DNA of 47,321 nucleotides from Entrophospora sp. SA101 (Eukaryota; Glomeromycota; Glomeromycetes; Entrophosporales; Entrophosporaceae): assembly GCA_958430865.1 (NCBI GenBank), contig CAUDNR010004091.1:1-47321 (forward strand), read 5' to 3'. The stretch's first letter is position 1. Every line of letters begins with the position of its first letter. Positions 11,954 through 22,200 of this stretch are shown in pieces. Below the pieces are notes generated by a model. The model was not told the DNA's origin. It ran no database searches and was given only the letters and a program-made list of their open reading frames with translations. The position numbers were made by a program, and so were the translations under genes.

Positions 11954-11966
11954 CGGAACGGAACGG
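11954..11966 (+). promoter_or_regulatory. CGG-N7-CGG element 4
   Basis: The sequence is CGGAACGGAACGG. The outer triplets are again spaced by 7 bases with a central CGG, closely matching element 3. It sits about 560 bp upstream of the PEPCK ATG. Confidence 0.5.
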
Positions 11967-12258
11967 GTTCGATAATAAATAATTTGATAAACCAAAAGAT
12001 AAATAAATAATAAATATATATGCACGAATAATCAATTAAAAAAATAGATTTTCTGATTATTTTTTCCCAAAGTTATTTGACAACTTTACAGATTTTAATA
12101 AAATTGTCCTTTTTATTTACTTAATTAATCAAACAAATAATTCACATTAATTAAAATAATTTCATAAATTAATAAAAATTGGAATATTATCCTTGTTCTT
12201 TTATCTTGAATTTACCCTGAAATTATCCCAAATCTGCTTAAAATGAACTTATCATCAA

Positions 12259-14372
12259 CTATGGTTGTGTAGAATCATTATCATTATCATCATTAATATT
12301 ATCACTACTAGCAATCAATGGAAATGGATATGCGCCACCAGCACTGATGCCAATTTCTTCATCTATGGTTGAACCAGAAGTTCTGATATTTAAACAATGT
12401 ATATTATTTTCATTCATACTGTTACTATCACCAATATTTGAAGGATTAGTGATTCTGGATGATATTGGAGCAAAATGAAATTTTAATATTCTAAATTTAT
12501 TATTATTGCTATGATTATTATTGAGCAGATCAAAATCTCTTCCTGCTCTTCCTTCAATATTATCATTATTACTAATAAACAAATCTGGTTATGCTCTATG
12601 CAATGCCAATTTTCTCGCCCTGATATATTCCATATCAACCAATTTCCAATTTAACAATCTGACAATCATTCTTTTTATTAAATTGATTTATATGTTGATG
12701 TCTTGTTTTCTGACAAAATTGTAAACATGTAATCAACTCATTGTTGAATTGATTCATTAGTGGATTTCATAAATACCATAATCTAATGTATTTCATTCAA
12801 AACCTAATAATTTGGTTGTGATGGATGGGACACCCATTACTATGCATTCAGCAGAAGTGTAACCCCATGGCTCATAATAACATGGGAACACGCCTAGATG
12901 ACAACCCATACAAAATCCTCATAATCTAAGCCAATTAGAAGATTGTTTGAAGTTAGAAATTCAGGATGAAATATAACCTTTACATGATCATCTGAACTGT
13001 TAACTATATAGTTCCAGTTGATGTAATTGTGTCAATATTGGATCCGATTCAGGATCAAACAATATTATGAGCTAATATTGATGGAATTATGCTAGATTTT
13101 AGTGCCATGACATGACATTTCAGTAACACTTTGTCTTCATCAGTTAATAATTCAAAAGGGTCAACCACCACATTATTGATTTCCCCCCTGTATACATATT
13201 TGTGTGTTGAATACATATATATATGAATATAAATATAATATTTAAAGCATAAATAATAATATATTTATAAATGTATACATACCCAACATATCTTGCGGCC
13301 TTCTGAAACCAATTTTATCAGTAATGTCTTTTACAGTTGTTTTGTGATTACTTGGCCTTTCAAAGCTCAAACAGCAAAAAGATTGTATTTTAGTTGGCAT
13401 GATAATAATACAATTACTGAAATTGTAAATTGCATGCTTTTAACCTTTGATTTAATCCTTCAAAAGCATGAATAAATAATTGAAATATGTTTATACATAT
13501 TATATGCATATATTTATATCTACAATAATAATCACATTCATTATGATGTTAACATGGCAAATTAATACTAACTTGCTAATGATTCAATAAACATATCAAC
13601 ATCTTAATTTTTGTAGTGATAATGACCAGAAATAAAAAAAATACAAGGTATTATCCAGGGTCAATTGTAATGACCCATAGAAATGACCATTAACAAATCC
13701 ATGAATTTTTTCTTTATTTCTTGCATGTAAATTTTGAAATTCATGTATTGCTGAAAATTTCAACCACTTGGAAGAACTCCATCTTAACAATAAGTTTTTA
13801 CAAATTATTATTAGAATAATTATATTAATATATATATAGTATCAAACAATAATACATGAGGAGCATCTTTGATTAATCATCTACCATATATCCATATTAC
13901 ACTTTTGTTTGACATTCTATCAAGAACTCCTTTAATATGAGGATTTTCTGCTTCCACTTCTGCAGATGCTGTCTTGATGGATAATGGACCAATCAGTGTA
14001 TACCTTTCACAATACTCATGAGCTGTCACTGGAACCTTGGGTATAGATTGGTCCAACTATAAATTATAAAGGACTAATGATAATTATTATTATCACCCAG
14101 TCACATATTGTGTAATGAAGTAGATCATTAAGTTATCATTCAGGTTTATTCATCACCTATCAGGATTTAATAGTTATCATCCCTGAGATGAATAAGACCA
14201 GAATGATAACTATCAAAATCTACAATCATACATTATTGTGATAACTCTCTTATTATTATCCCTCACTTCATGGGGGATAACTATTATTTATTACTGTTAC
14301 ATTATTACCTTTATTGGCAGCTTCCCCATGCAATTTCAAATAAATAAGACTATTAATATCTCATTGAGTCAT
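12259..14372 (-). pseudogene. Decayed glycogen synthase gene (GSY-like)
   Basis: Minus-strand translation gives, from 5' to 3', LFEIAWGAANKG (about 14360-14325), KVPVTAHEYCERYTLIGPLS and IWIYGR-stop-LIKDAPH (about 14050-13860), [20 protein letters not shown] then LDNTLYFF (about 13790-13640), IIMPTKIQSF (about 13390), PPI/HNI-like and [13 protein letters not shown] (about 13050), [51 protein letters not shown] (about 12980-12800), and a tail open to the stop at 12259. These are ordered landmarks of fungal/animal GT3 glycogen synthase. Frameshifts and stops separate them; for example the block before GCHLGVF is one frame off, and TGA follows LLGFE. GT..AG introns remain recognisable (about 13190-13285), so this is a decayed genomic copy, not a retrocopy. 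Confidence 0.88.
14131..14211. repeat. Imperfect inverted repeat (hairpin)
   Basis: The left arm 14131-14153 reads agttatcattcaggtttatt followed by cat. The right arm 14188-14211 is its near-perfect reverse complement (gaataagaccagaatgataa), around a 34-bp loop. It lies in an apparent intron of the decayed glycogen synthase gene. It may be the core of a small MITE; related 'ttattatcac/gtgataactctcttatta' blocks flank it further out. Confidence 0.6.
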
Positions 14373-15355
14373 GTTTTTAACTTTAATTTGTTATAAAAAT
14401 TCAAGGAAAAAAATAAAATTTTTTTTTTGAAATTTAACAAGGCACTGCAAGCAAGTTTTAGGGGTTAACATTCTAGTTAACCAAGACATCAGAAAAGGCA
14501 TGGACAATTAGTATCCTTCAAAAATTGGTAATATGTAAAGTTAAGACTAATAACTAATAATAACTTTAATCTAGATACCAATATCCAAAAGATTGCAATA
14601 CCTGTGATTAGGACTAAGGTTTTTGGTCAAAACTGCTTCTATTAGTAGCCGAAATTGCCCAAATACTTTGGGCAAAATTATTTTTTTATAAGCCCAAACT
14701 ACTTTTTGTTATTAGCCAAAATTGGGCGAAATTATTTTAAAGTTGTTTAAGTTAAAACAAGTTGATTCATATAGTTTTTTAATGTTCATGCTTATAAAAA
14801 ATGTTGAGAAGCCCAAATTGCCCCAACTAGTTTGGGCTTTGGGAAAACAGTTTGGACTAGAAATCTTAATTAGGACTAGAGATGTGGCATGCGCATGAAA
14901 AAAAATGCAATGTGCATGATTTTTTTTTTCAAATCATGCAATGTCACATAGACAATTCTATCCAATTAAAATTTTTCAAAAAAAAATAATATAAATTAAT
15001 TTTATTCATTGAAATGTCAAAAATGTCAAAATCAAAAATTTGGCTTCATTTTGTCAAATTGGGTAGAACTGATGGTTTTAAACAAAATAGGACTGATACA
15101 AATATTGTGACTATGAATTAAATCATGCAGTTGGAAGGTGTGAACTGCATTTAAAAAAATGTATCTCTGTACCAGTTTCTGTTCTACAATCATTATTCAG
15201 TCCAAACTTTCTCAAGATACAAATTTGTTAGCATCATCATCATCATCATCAATTAGTACAATTTCAACTAATTTGCACAGTAGATGACATAGATTTAATC
15301 ACATGGTGTTTTTCTTCAACTACAGTGCAGATCATCTATAATCATTAATTGCTTA
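14373..15355. other. Non-coding region with GCCCAAA-rich repeats
   Basis: No gene is seen. Around 14650-14850 the motifs 'gcccaaat', 'tttgggc' and 'agcccaaact' recur in both orientations, suggesting a degraded repeat. A (CAT)n microsatellite occurs at about 15233-15250. The rest is AT-rich with dense stops. Confidence 0.45.
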
Positions 15356-15357
15356 TA

Positions 15358-15550
15358 CACAGTGAGTCTCGGTATAGCGGATGTCTAATAAAACTCTCAG
15401 TTTAATGGATCAAAGCTCAGAACTGTCTATAAGTAAATTCTCTTGGTTTAATGGATTTACTAATTAAATCTTGAATTAATCTCGGTATAACAGATTTTTG
15501 AAATTTTGTTCTAATTGCCCAAATTATCCGCTATACTGAGACTCACTGTG
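15358..15550. mobile_element. 193-bp MITE, pogo/Tc1-mariner-like, TA target duplication
   Basis: The terminal inverted repeats are 25 bp with one mismatch. The left begins CACAGTGAGTCTCGGTATAG, and the right, read on the minus strand, begins CACAGTGAGTCTCAGTATAG; both continue CGGAT. TA flanks both sides (15356-15357 and 15551-15552). The length and lack of coding potential indicate a non-autonomous element. The CAGTG..CTCGGTATA ends resemble pogo/Tigger-type termini. Confidence 0.88.
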
Positions 15551-15562
15551 TATATAGTAACA

Positions 15563-15840
15563 ATTGGTCAACTCCAAAATGCTAAAACAAAAAAAAATTA
15601 TATCATTTTAAAAAATTTAACCGATAAGTTTTATTGTTCATGACTCAAGCTTCAAAACTTATTGGCTGGTTTTTCTTAAACTGAAAATTGGCAGAGCCTT
15701 AGCATTTTGAAAATTCTGAATTTTGTTATACATTTAAAAAATCAAGACTAAGTAAATTTCGTGCAATAACTTTTTTTTCATAGAATATTTTTTACAACAT
15801 ACATTTGATTTATTTGATTTATTTATTTCTTTTTTTTATT
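15563..15840 (+). repeat. Dispersed repeat, copy 2
   Basis: This is the second copy of the repeat at the start of the window, in the same orientation. It starts within about 10 bp of the MITE's right flank. The copies differ by scattered substitutions, so they are not a recent duplication. Confidence 0.7.
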
Positions 15841-15949
15841 AATAAATAAAAGTTCTTTACAACAAAAAAGTTTAACGAACATTAAAAAAAAATCATTACC
15901 AAATTCGGTCGTGAGATTCAAAATATTGTAACACGTAAGTTATTTTGCA

Positions 15950-15958
15950 CTTTTGAGC
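15950..15958 (+). repeat. 9-bp target-site duplication, left copy
   Basis: CTTTTGAGC directly precedes the transposon terminus AGCATAGCGGGCTT. The same nine bases directly follow the opposite terminus at 22987-22995. Confidence 0.7.
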
Positions 15959-16225
15959 AGCATAGCGGGCTTAAATTTGATTGGTTGATCGACAAGGTAC
16001 ATAATCAATATAGTTCATTATTAAATTTTTCGTCATCTGACTTTAAACCCTTTTCTGGCCACCAAAAATTATTTTTGGCTTATAAGACACATACCAATAA
16101 AAAGCTTAGGTTCTACTTAATATATTTTCAAAGTAATTCGAAAAATGACAAGGTAATTCAGAAGTTAGATAAGAAGAACTTTCAAGCATTCACAGAAAAA
16201 CGGCTAAACTTTTTTGAATTATTTA
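15959..16225 (+). mobile_element. Left end of the large transposon, copy 1 (truncated)
   Basis: It starts with the terminal repeat AGCATAGCGGGCTTAAATTT and matches 19098-19360 with only a few differences over about 265 bp, mainly around the 'cataat...agttc' region. It includes the presumed tiny first exon (ATGACAAG then a GTAATT donor). Similarity stops exactly at a TA dinucleotide where the Tc1/mariner element begins. Confidence 0.85.
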
Positions 16226-16686
16226 CAGTGTGTAACAAAAATAATTGGAAAATTATTCCTGTTGTTTAAATGCATGTTTTGTACTCAAATTAAATCCAAT
16301 TCGTGTCGCGTAACTTTCAAAACAAATGAGAATAATAAATTTATCTTTTTAGATCATCTGTTTTGTTTGTTATTTTTCAATTGTTGTAAAAATTGACTTT
16401 AAAATGTCCACATCTGACCAAGAAAGACAACGTCAGACTCTATTACATTTCTGGAACCAGGGTGTGAGATCTGCTAAAGAACTTCACACTCTGACAAATA
16501 TTCCCCTTTCTACTATCTATTTTAACATCGAAAAAATTAAAAATACAGGCAATATTTTGCACAAAGGTGGTAATGGACAACCAAAGAAGATTACTGCGGA
16601 TACTGCATGTTTAATTGGACAAACTATTAGAAGAGATACTTCAGTTTCTGTAAGATCATTGGTGAACAAAGTAGCAACAAAAGGAA
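16226..16686 (+). mobile_element. Tc1/mariner-type element, 5' part, cut by the assembly gap
   Basis: It starts CAGTGTGTAACAAAAATAAT immediately after a TA inside the left end of the large transposon. The other copy (19098-19360) continues through this position without the insertion, which fixes the left boundary. The right terminus is not seen: the sequence runs into the N gap, and nothing just after the gap matches the inverted terminus. Confidence 0.8.
16404..16686 (+). CDS. Tc1/mariner transposase, N-terminal part
   Basis: Ninety-four residues are open from ATG 16404 into the gap. They form the paired-like helix-turn-helix DNA-binding region of Tc1/IS630-type transposases: QTLLHFWNQGVRSAKELHTL then IPLSTIYFNIEKIK, a basic GNGQPKKIT linker like the GRPR/AT-hook region, and a second helical part TIRRDTSVSVRSLVNKV. 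The DDE catalytic domain is missing because of the gap, so activity cannot be judged. Confidence 0.85.
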
Positions 16687-16696
16687 NNNNNNNNNN
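16687..16696. other. Assembly gap (10 N)
   Basis: Ten N bases interrupt the transposase frame. Ten is probably a placeholder, so the true distance is unknown. Confidence 0.98.
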
Positions 16697-17233
16697 ATGA
16701 TGTTTGTATTTGTTATAAAAATAATGAGATATTTTAAAAAACTGATTTGTTACACGAGTCGGATTTTCTATTTATGTATGTAATTTACACTTCCTGTGAC
16801 ATATCGTTTGACTGTTATTATATATTTATTTAATAAAAAAATTGTCGAAAATTTCACGTGATATATTCAAAGATCTTTCCTTAAAAGGAAAGATCATCCA
16901 ACAGAGAGGCCCATCCCTAATGATAATGAATGCTATAGATTTGAATCAAAGCACGATTCGTTCAAGCCTTAAATAAAGTTGTTAAAATAATTTTTTTTGG
17001 AAAGAAAATTAAAATTTTACCAATTATAATAAAAAAAAATTTTGATTTTTTTTATTGTATTGAACATTTATATAAGTTGATATATCTGAAAAATAATTAA
17101 TTCTTAACTTTCGAGTTAAGAAGTTTCAATTTGATATATAAATCAAATTTGAACTTATTCAGACTCGTCAACTAATTTGCGTTACACATGAACACTTCCA
17201 ATCCATGACTATGCTGTTGATCACAATTGATTA
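16697..17233. other. Non-coding region 3' of the CHZ gene
   Basis: No gene is seen. A near-perfect hairpin, gatctttcctt-aa-aaggaaagatc, lies at about 16872-16895, and a smaller one (cttaactttcgagttaag) near 17103-17122. Both could be terminator-like or repeat remnants. Whether the first part belongs to the Tc1/mariner element cannot be told. Confidence 0.4.
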
Positions 17234-18522
17234 TTACCATTGTAGATCGTTGGAATCGTCATACTAGAATTAAAATAAGAAGATATAAAAAAATTATTTT
17301 ATTTAGATTAAATAATAAATCTAATACTTACCATTTCTCTATAATTCAATCGTTTTCCTCTTGTTCTTCTTTCACTTTTAATGATATTTGATGTATCAAG
17401 ACCCTCGGCTTCTTCTTCTGTTAAAAATATGAACAATTATAGCAATTATATAAGTTTTGAATAACTATAACAATAGTAACTATCTATAACTTACTTAAAT
17501 CACCTTCATCAACTACGTCGGAATAATTGTAATCGTCGTCATTATCATCGTCGTTATCACCAGTATTTTTTTTTTTTTTGCCCGATTTACTCCTAACCAC
17601 TATTTCCGAATCTTCATCACTAGAATATTTCTTTCTTTTTGTTGATTTTGGCTGTTAAATAATAATAATAATAATCAACAATCAATCAATCAATCAAAAT
17701 AATAAATAATAACAATATAAATCACCGTTGATTTAGAATTTTTAGAACTTGATTTTTTTTTATTTGGTGCAGCTTTCTTTTTCTTTTTCTTATTACTTGA
17801 ATCGTCTGAATCTTCTAATGAATCATCAGATATTTCGAATTCTTCATCGATTTCATCACTTTCTATCAAATCATCTGACCGTAAAGTAATAAATATATTG
17901 GCAAAAATTAATTAGTATACTCGAACAATTATTGATTTAAAAAGCAAAAAATTTTTTTTGATAAAGTATCAATAAATGCTAACTAATATATATATGTGAG
18001 TGAGTAATGTATGTGTATGCATATATATATATATGAAATAATTTATTATCAAAATAAATTTTAAAATTTATCTAATAATCTCAAATAAACAAATAAATAG
18101 TAATCTTTTAAAAATAAAATAACAAAAAAAACCTTTATCATCATCATCCACAATAAAATCATCATGGTCATCACGAATCGATCTACCGCCTTTTTCTAGT
18201 TGTGAGGTTGATCTTTTGGGTGTAGTCTTAGTTAAAGGACTAGCTGATTTTTTAGTTGTTGATGAGGTTCTGGAGGTAGTAGCAATAGTAGATTTTGGGG
18301 GGTTTTTTTCCTTTTTCCTTTTATTATTTTTTTAATGTTTTTTTTTTAAAAAAAAAAAAAAATTAAGTATAAAAAATTTATATTTATCGTCTTTCTTTTT
18401 TCCAATAACAAAATCTATATGATAGTTGAACGCAACTCAAGTTTTTCTTTTTCAGCTTCAGTTTGTGCTTTACGTCTTGCAGCTATTTGTTCTAATTTTT
18501 TCTTTTTTTCTTCCGCTGACAT
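17234..18522 (-). CDS. CHZ-domain histone chaperone-like protein
   Basis: Six exons in transcript order (18522-18437, 18317-18133, 17874-17726, 17651-17495, 17417-17332, 17263-17234) give 693 nt and 230 aa in one frame. The protein is highly charged: a basic N-terminal helix (EEKKKKLEQIAARRKAQ), alternating acidic stretches (DEIDEEFEISDDSLEDSDDS) and Lys-rich nuclear-localisation-like runs. Near the C-terminus is a CHZ-like motif, LDTSNII..ERRTRGKRLNY, similar to the H2A.Z-H2B chaperone Chz1 and animal HIRIP3, so a nuclear histone-binding role is likely. Exon 1 uses a weak donor (GTTGCG); I chose it because it alone restores the frame. The gene sits between two direct copies of the large transposon's left end but looks intact. 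Confidence 0.75.
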
Positions 18523-19097
18523 TTTTTTTTTTGGCTTAAAAAATAGATGGAAAGATTATTCTATGAAACGCGTTTAAGACTTGAAAATAAATTTTTTTTA
18601 TGAAAATAAAATTTCATTTTTTTGATACTTTTTTAAATCCAATCAAGTTGGGTAAATTCCATGACGTCATCTTTATATTCGGGGGTTTTTCGATAGAAAA
18701 GGACCATAATGTGAATAAAAGTAATTTTGAGTTAATGCTACCACCGTTACTATATACAACTCTTCATTTGGAGTATTTTTAGATTAGAAGTCATACCATT
18801 TTGCATGGTAAATTTTGAGATATTTTTATTTTAAAGTTTTAAAAATCAATAGTGAGTTCCTTTAAATGCAGTCTTTAGGCCCCATTTATCGAAGAACAAT
18901 TTGTATTAACAAAATTAGCCACAAACCTTAATTTTTTACCAGCAGTTTTGACGCATTGGACTTATTCCCTCGTCTGGCAAAATCATAATTTTGAGAAAAT
19001 TGAAAAAAAAAGATTTGACCCAAAAACTCGGGAATCGCATATCATTTCTATATTTATGACAAAAATCAGGGGTTATTTTTAATAATAGGGGTGTTCA
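18523..19097. other. CHZ gene upstream region
   Basis: No gene is supported. It contains a perfect CRE/ATF palindrome (separate entry). From about 18780 on the DNA is AT-rich and stops abruptly at the transposon terminus at 19098. Confidence 0.45.
18662..18669. promoter_or_regulatory. CRE palindrome TGACGTCA
   Basis: A perfect ATF/CREB-type site inside ATGACGTCAT, about 140 bp upstream of the CHZ gene ATG. It could bind a bZIP factor. A single occurrence is only suggestive. Confidence 0.35.
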
Positions 19098-19279
19098 AGC
19101 ATAGCGGGCTTAAATTTGATTGGTTGATCGACAAGGTACATAATAGAGTTCTTTATTAAATTTTTCATCATCTGACTTTAAACCCTTTTCTGGCCACCAA
19201 AAATTATTTCTGGCTTATAAGACACATACCAATAAAAAGCTTAGGTTCTACTTAATATATTTTCAAAGTAATTCGAAAA

Positions 19280-22200
19280 ATGACGAGGTAATTCAGAAGT
19301 TAGATAAGAAGAACTTTCAAGCATTCACAGAAAAACGGCTAAACTTTTTTGAATTATTTATAATTTATTTTTTTTTTTATGCACGCGTATATATTTTTAT
19401 TTTATTAGCTCAACAAAACGTTTCAACAAACCACAATACTGTGACCTTGAAGGTAAATACAACATTGAGTGTGACTATGAACGAAATGGTGCTTCTTTCA
19501 TTACGGAAAATGCGAAGATACCTGAGGAGAACATACATCTAGATTTGGTAGGAAAAGCTTTATGTAGAAAACATCACAACAAATTAATTGTTAACGCAGG
19601 AAAAAGACAGAAGATTGCTAAAAAACAAGAATGTGGACATCCAAAACACAAGGAGTATTCAGTGTCTTCATCAAAAGATACAAAACTTGATAAGGCACCT
19701 ATTCGTTTAATTGAATTTTTTAAACTTCCATCTGACACACTTTTTTGCAATCATTGTAAGTATTCTAGTGATCATGATGAAACATTTCAAAACTATCCAC
19801 ATCCAGCATCAAGACCAAAAGTAACACAAGAAGATGAGTTGATAAAATTTCACAACAATACATATGCATTACGAAGTGATATTTTATACACTGAAGACCA
19901 GTATAAAGAATTAGAAAAAGCTTACCAGGAAATTTGTGAAGAATTAAAAGAAGCAAAATTAGGTATATTTTTTGATAAAAAATTCTTTTATATTTAGGTT
20001 ATTTATTATTTATGTATAAGTGTTAACAATTTAGTTTCTCAGATTTAATTCCATTAGATAAAAAGATTCGTTTAATGACTGGTGTTTTATATACTAAACA
20101 AAGAAAGGAGAATCAAGACCCTATTTTTGATCCTGATGAATTCAAAACTATGCTGGAAGATACAGAACCATCACTAAAAGGCTTTTTTGACTCTCTTTAT
20201 ACTGGAACTAATCCAACATCTAAGAGTCACATGACCAATGAAAAAAATAAAAAGCGCTTGGTGATGTTCTGTTATTTTTTAGCAGGCTTGAATAATAAGT
20301 TTATTAATGGCATCAAAGCAGAAATAGGCTACATGTTGGATGATGCTGGTGCATCAGCATCAGCAATTGAAACATTTGCAGGAGCTGGAATAAGTATTAG
20401 GCATGAAACAGTTACAAAACATAAAAAAAGGAATGAATTAATTCACTCTGAGACAGTTGGAGAATTTGTTTCAGAACACGTAAGCATTAATATATACTAT
20501 ATATTTATCTGAATTGTTATTAATTGTATTAACCATAACAACAATAATGTCAATGAGTAGATGGATGATTTAATGATTCTTAATTTGGATGATTATCACA
20601 ATATTCATACAAAGAGACGTGCTGACACTACAACAACATCTGAGGTTCATCACTTCCAAACAATTCTATTGAAAGCAGCACCTAGAATTCCAGCACCTCC
20701 CTTTAACAACCCATTTACAGATAAGAATATTCACAACCCAAGAGGCATTGATCATAATCTTATAATTGAAAATTTACAGCAATCAATTTTTCCCTATCTT
20801 TGGCTGACATATAATGAACGTAAGTTATTTTTTGCTAAAAATTTACACGAAGCTGCTAATCATGAAGAGCAGGTTGAGATGCTTCTTGTTCATAGTTATG
20901 ATAATAGGATAAGACAGCGAAGAGAAGACAGAAGTATGAAAAATACTAAACTTGTAAATCTAGTAGAAGGGAGCTTACATTCCACTAGAGATTATGTGAA
21001 AGCTATAAACAATCTTTTGAATGTTCCAGAATTAGAGTCATATCTTGGACTATATGCTCTCCCAGCTTCATTGGATTATCCTGGGCAGTTCAATCTACGG
21101 CGTGCTATTTCAAATTATTTTAATTCTAGAAATACATTCAATATTTCTCCCTTGCTACTTCATATAATTCCCATGATAGGTCCTCTTCATGTATCTTTAA
21201 ATAGTCGGGAAACAGTTCTTAAGTTAAATCATGCATTCTTTAACAAACTATATTGTGAGATCTATATGAAGAAAAAACCACTATCAAAGAAGCCTATGCC
21301 CTATAAAATTAATGTGTTACTTGAACTAGCTTCTGCTGGATGGAAGTTAATAAGAGTAGATGTCATCAAAAAATTTTTAAATTGTAAAGATACTGAGGTA
21401 AGATATTTACTAGACCTTTTAGATAATGTTATTCCACTTGTTTTAGATTTTTATCCAGTGATATTTCGAAGTGGACATTGGCCAGCTTATAAAGAAGCAA
21501 TGTTTTGTGCTTGGGTTCTTTTTTTCAAATATGGCCGAAAGAATTACAACAAATTACCACTGGCCTTTTTTAGTGATGTGTTTTATTGGTTCAGTACACA
21601 TCACCCTATGGCACAGGTTATTGAACAAAATCTCCACTTGTTCAATGACTACTATGTGGAAAATTTTCACTCATCGCTTCGTCTTCAGACCAATGAATCA
21701 AGCTCAAGTGAAAACATCATAAGACAAGCAAAAAATATTGATCAAAAACAATTCTTTAACAAACTATATTGTGAGATCTATATGAAGAAAAAACCACTAT
21801 CAAAGAAGCCTATGCCCTATAAAATTAATGTGTTACTTGAACTAGCTTCTGCTGGATGGAAGTTAATAAGAGTAGATGTCATCAAAAAATTTTTAAATTG
21901 TAAAGATACTGAGGTAAGATATTTACTAGACCTTTTAGATAATGTTATTCCACTTGTTTTAGATTTTTATCCAGTGATATTTCGAAGTGGACATTGGCCA
22001 GCTTATAAAGAAGCAATGTTTCGTGCTTGGGTTCTTTTTTTCAAATATGGCCGAAAGAATTACAACAAATTACCACTGGCCTTTTTTAGTGATGTGTTTT
22101 ATTGGTTCAGTACACATCACCCTATGGCACAGGTTATTGAACAAAATCTCCACTTGTTCAATGACTACTATGTGGAAAATTTTCACTCATCGCTTCGTCT

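Larger units (their letters stand above)
11394..12258. other. PEPCK upstream region
   Basis: No gene is seen. This 0.87-kb stretch separates the PEPCK start from the 3' end of the decayed glycogen synthase gene on the same strand. It is AT-rich with four conspicuous GC-rich islets, each containing CGG-N7-CGG (annotated separately). A short (TA)n tract lies near 11650. Confidence 0.6.

Noticed and set aside
12521..12724. Plus-strand frame 12521-12724
   Set aside because: It is antisense to the C-terminal part of the decayed glycogen synthase, which explains its composition.
15233..15250. Short CAT repeats as a possible CRISPR-like array
   Set aside because: This is a plain trinucleotide microsatellite without spacers, and the genome is eukaryotic.
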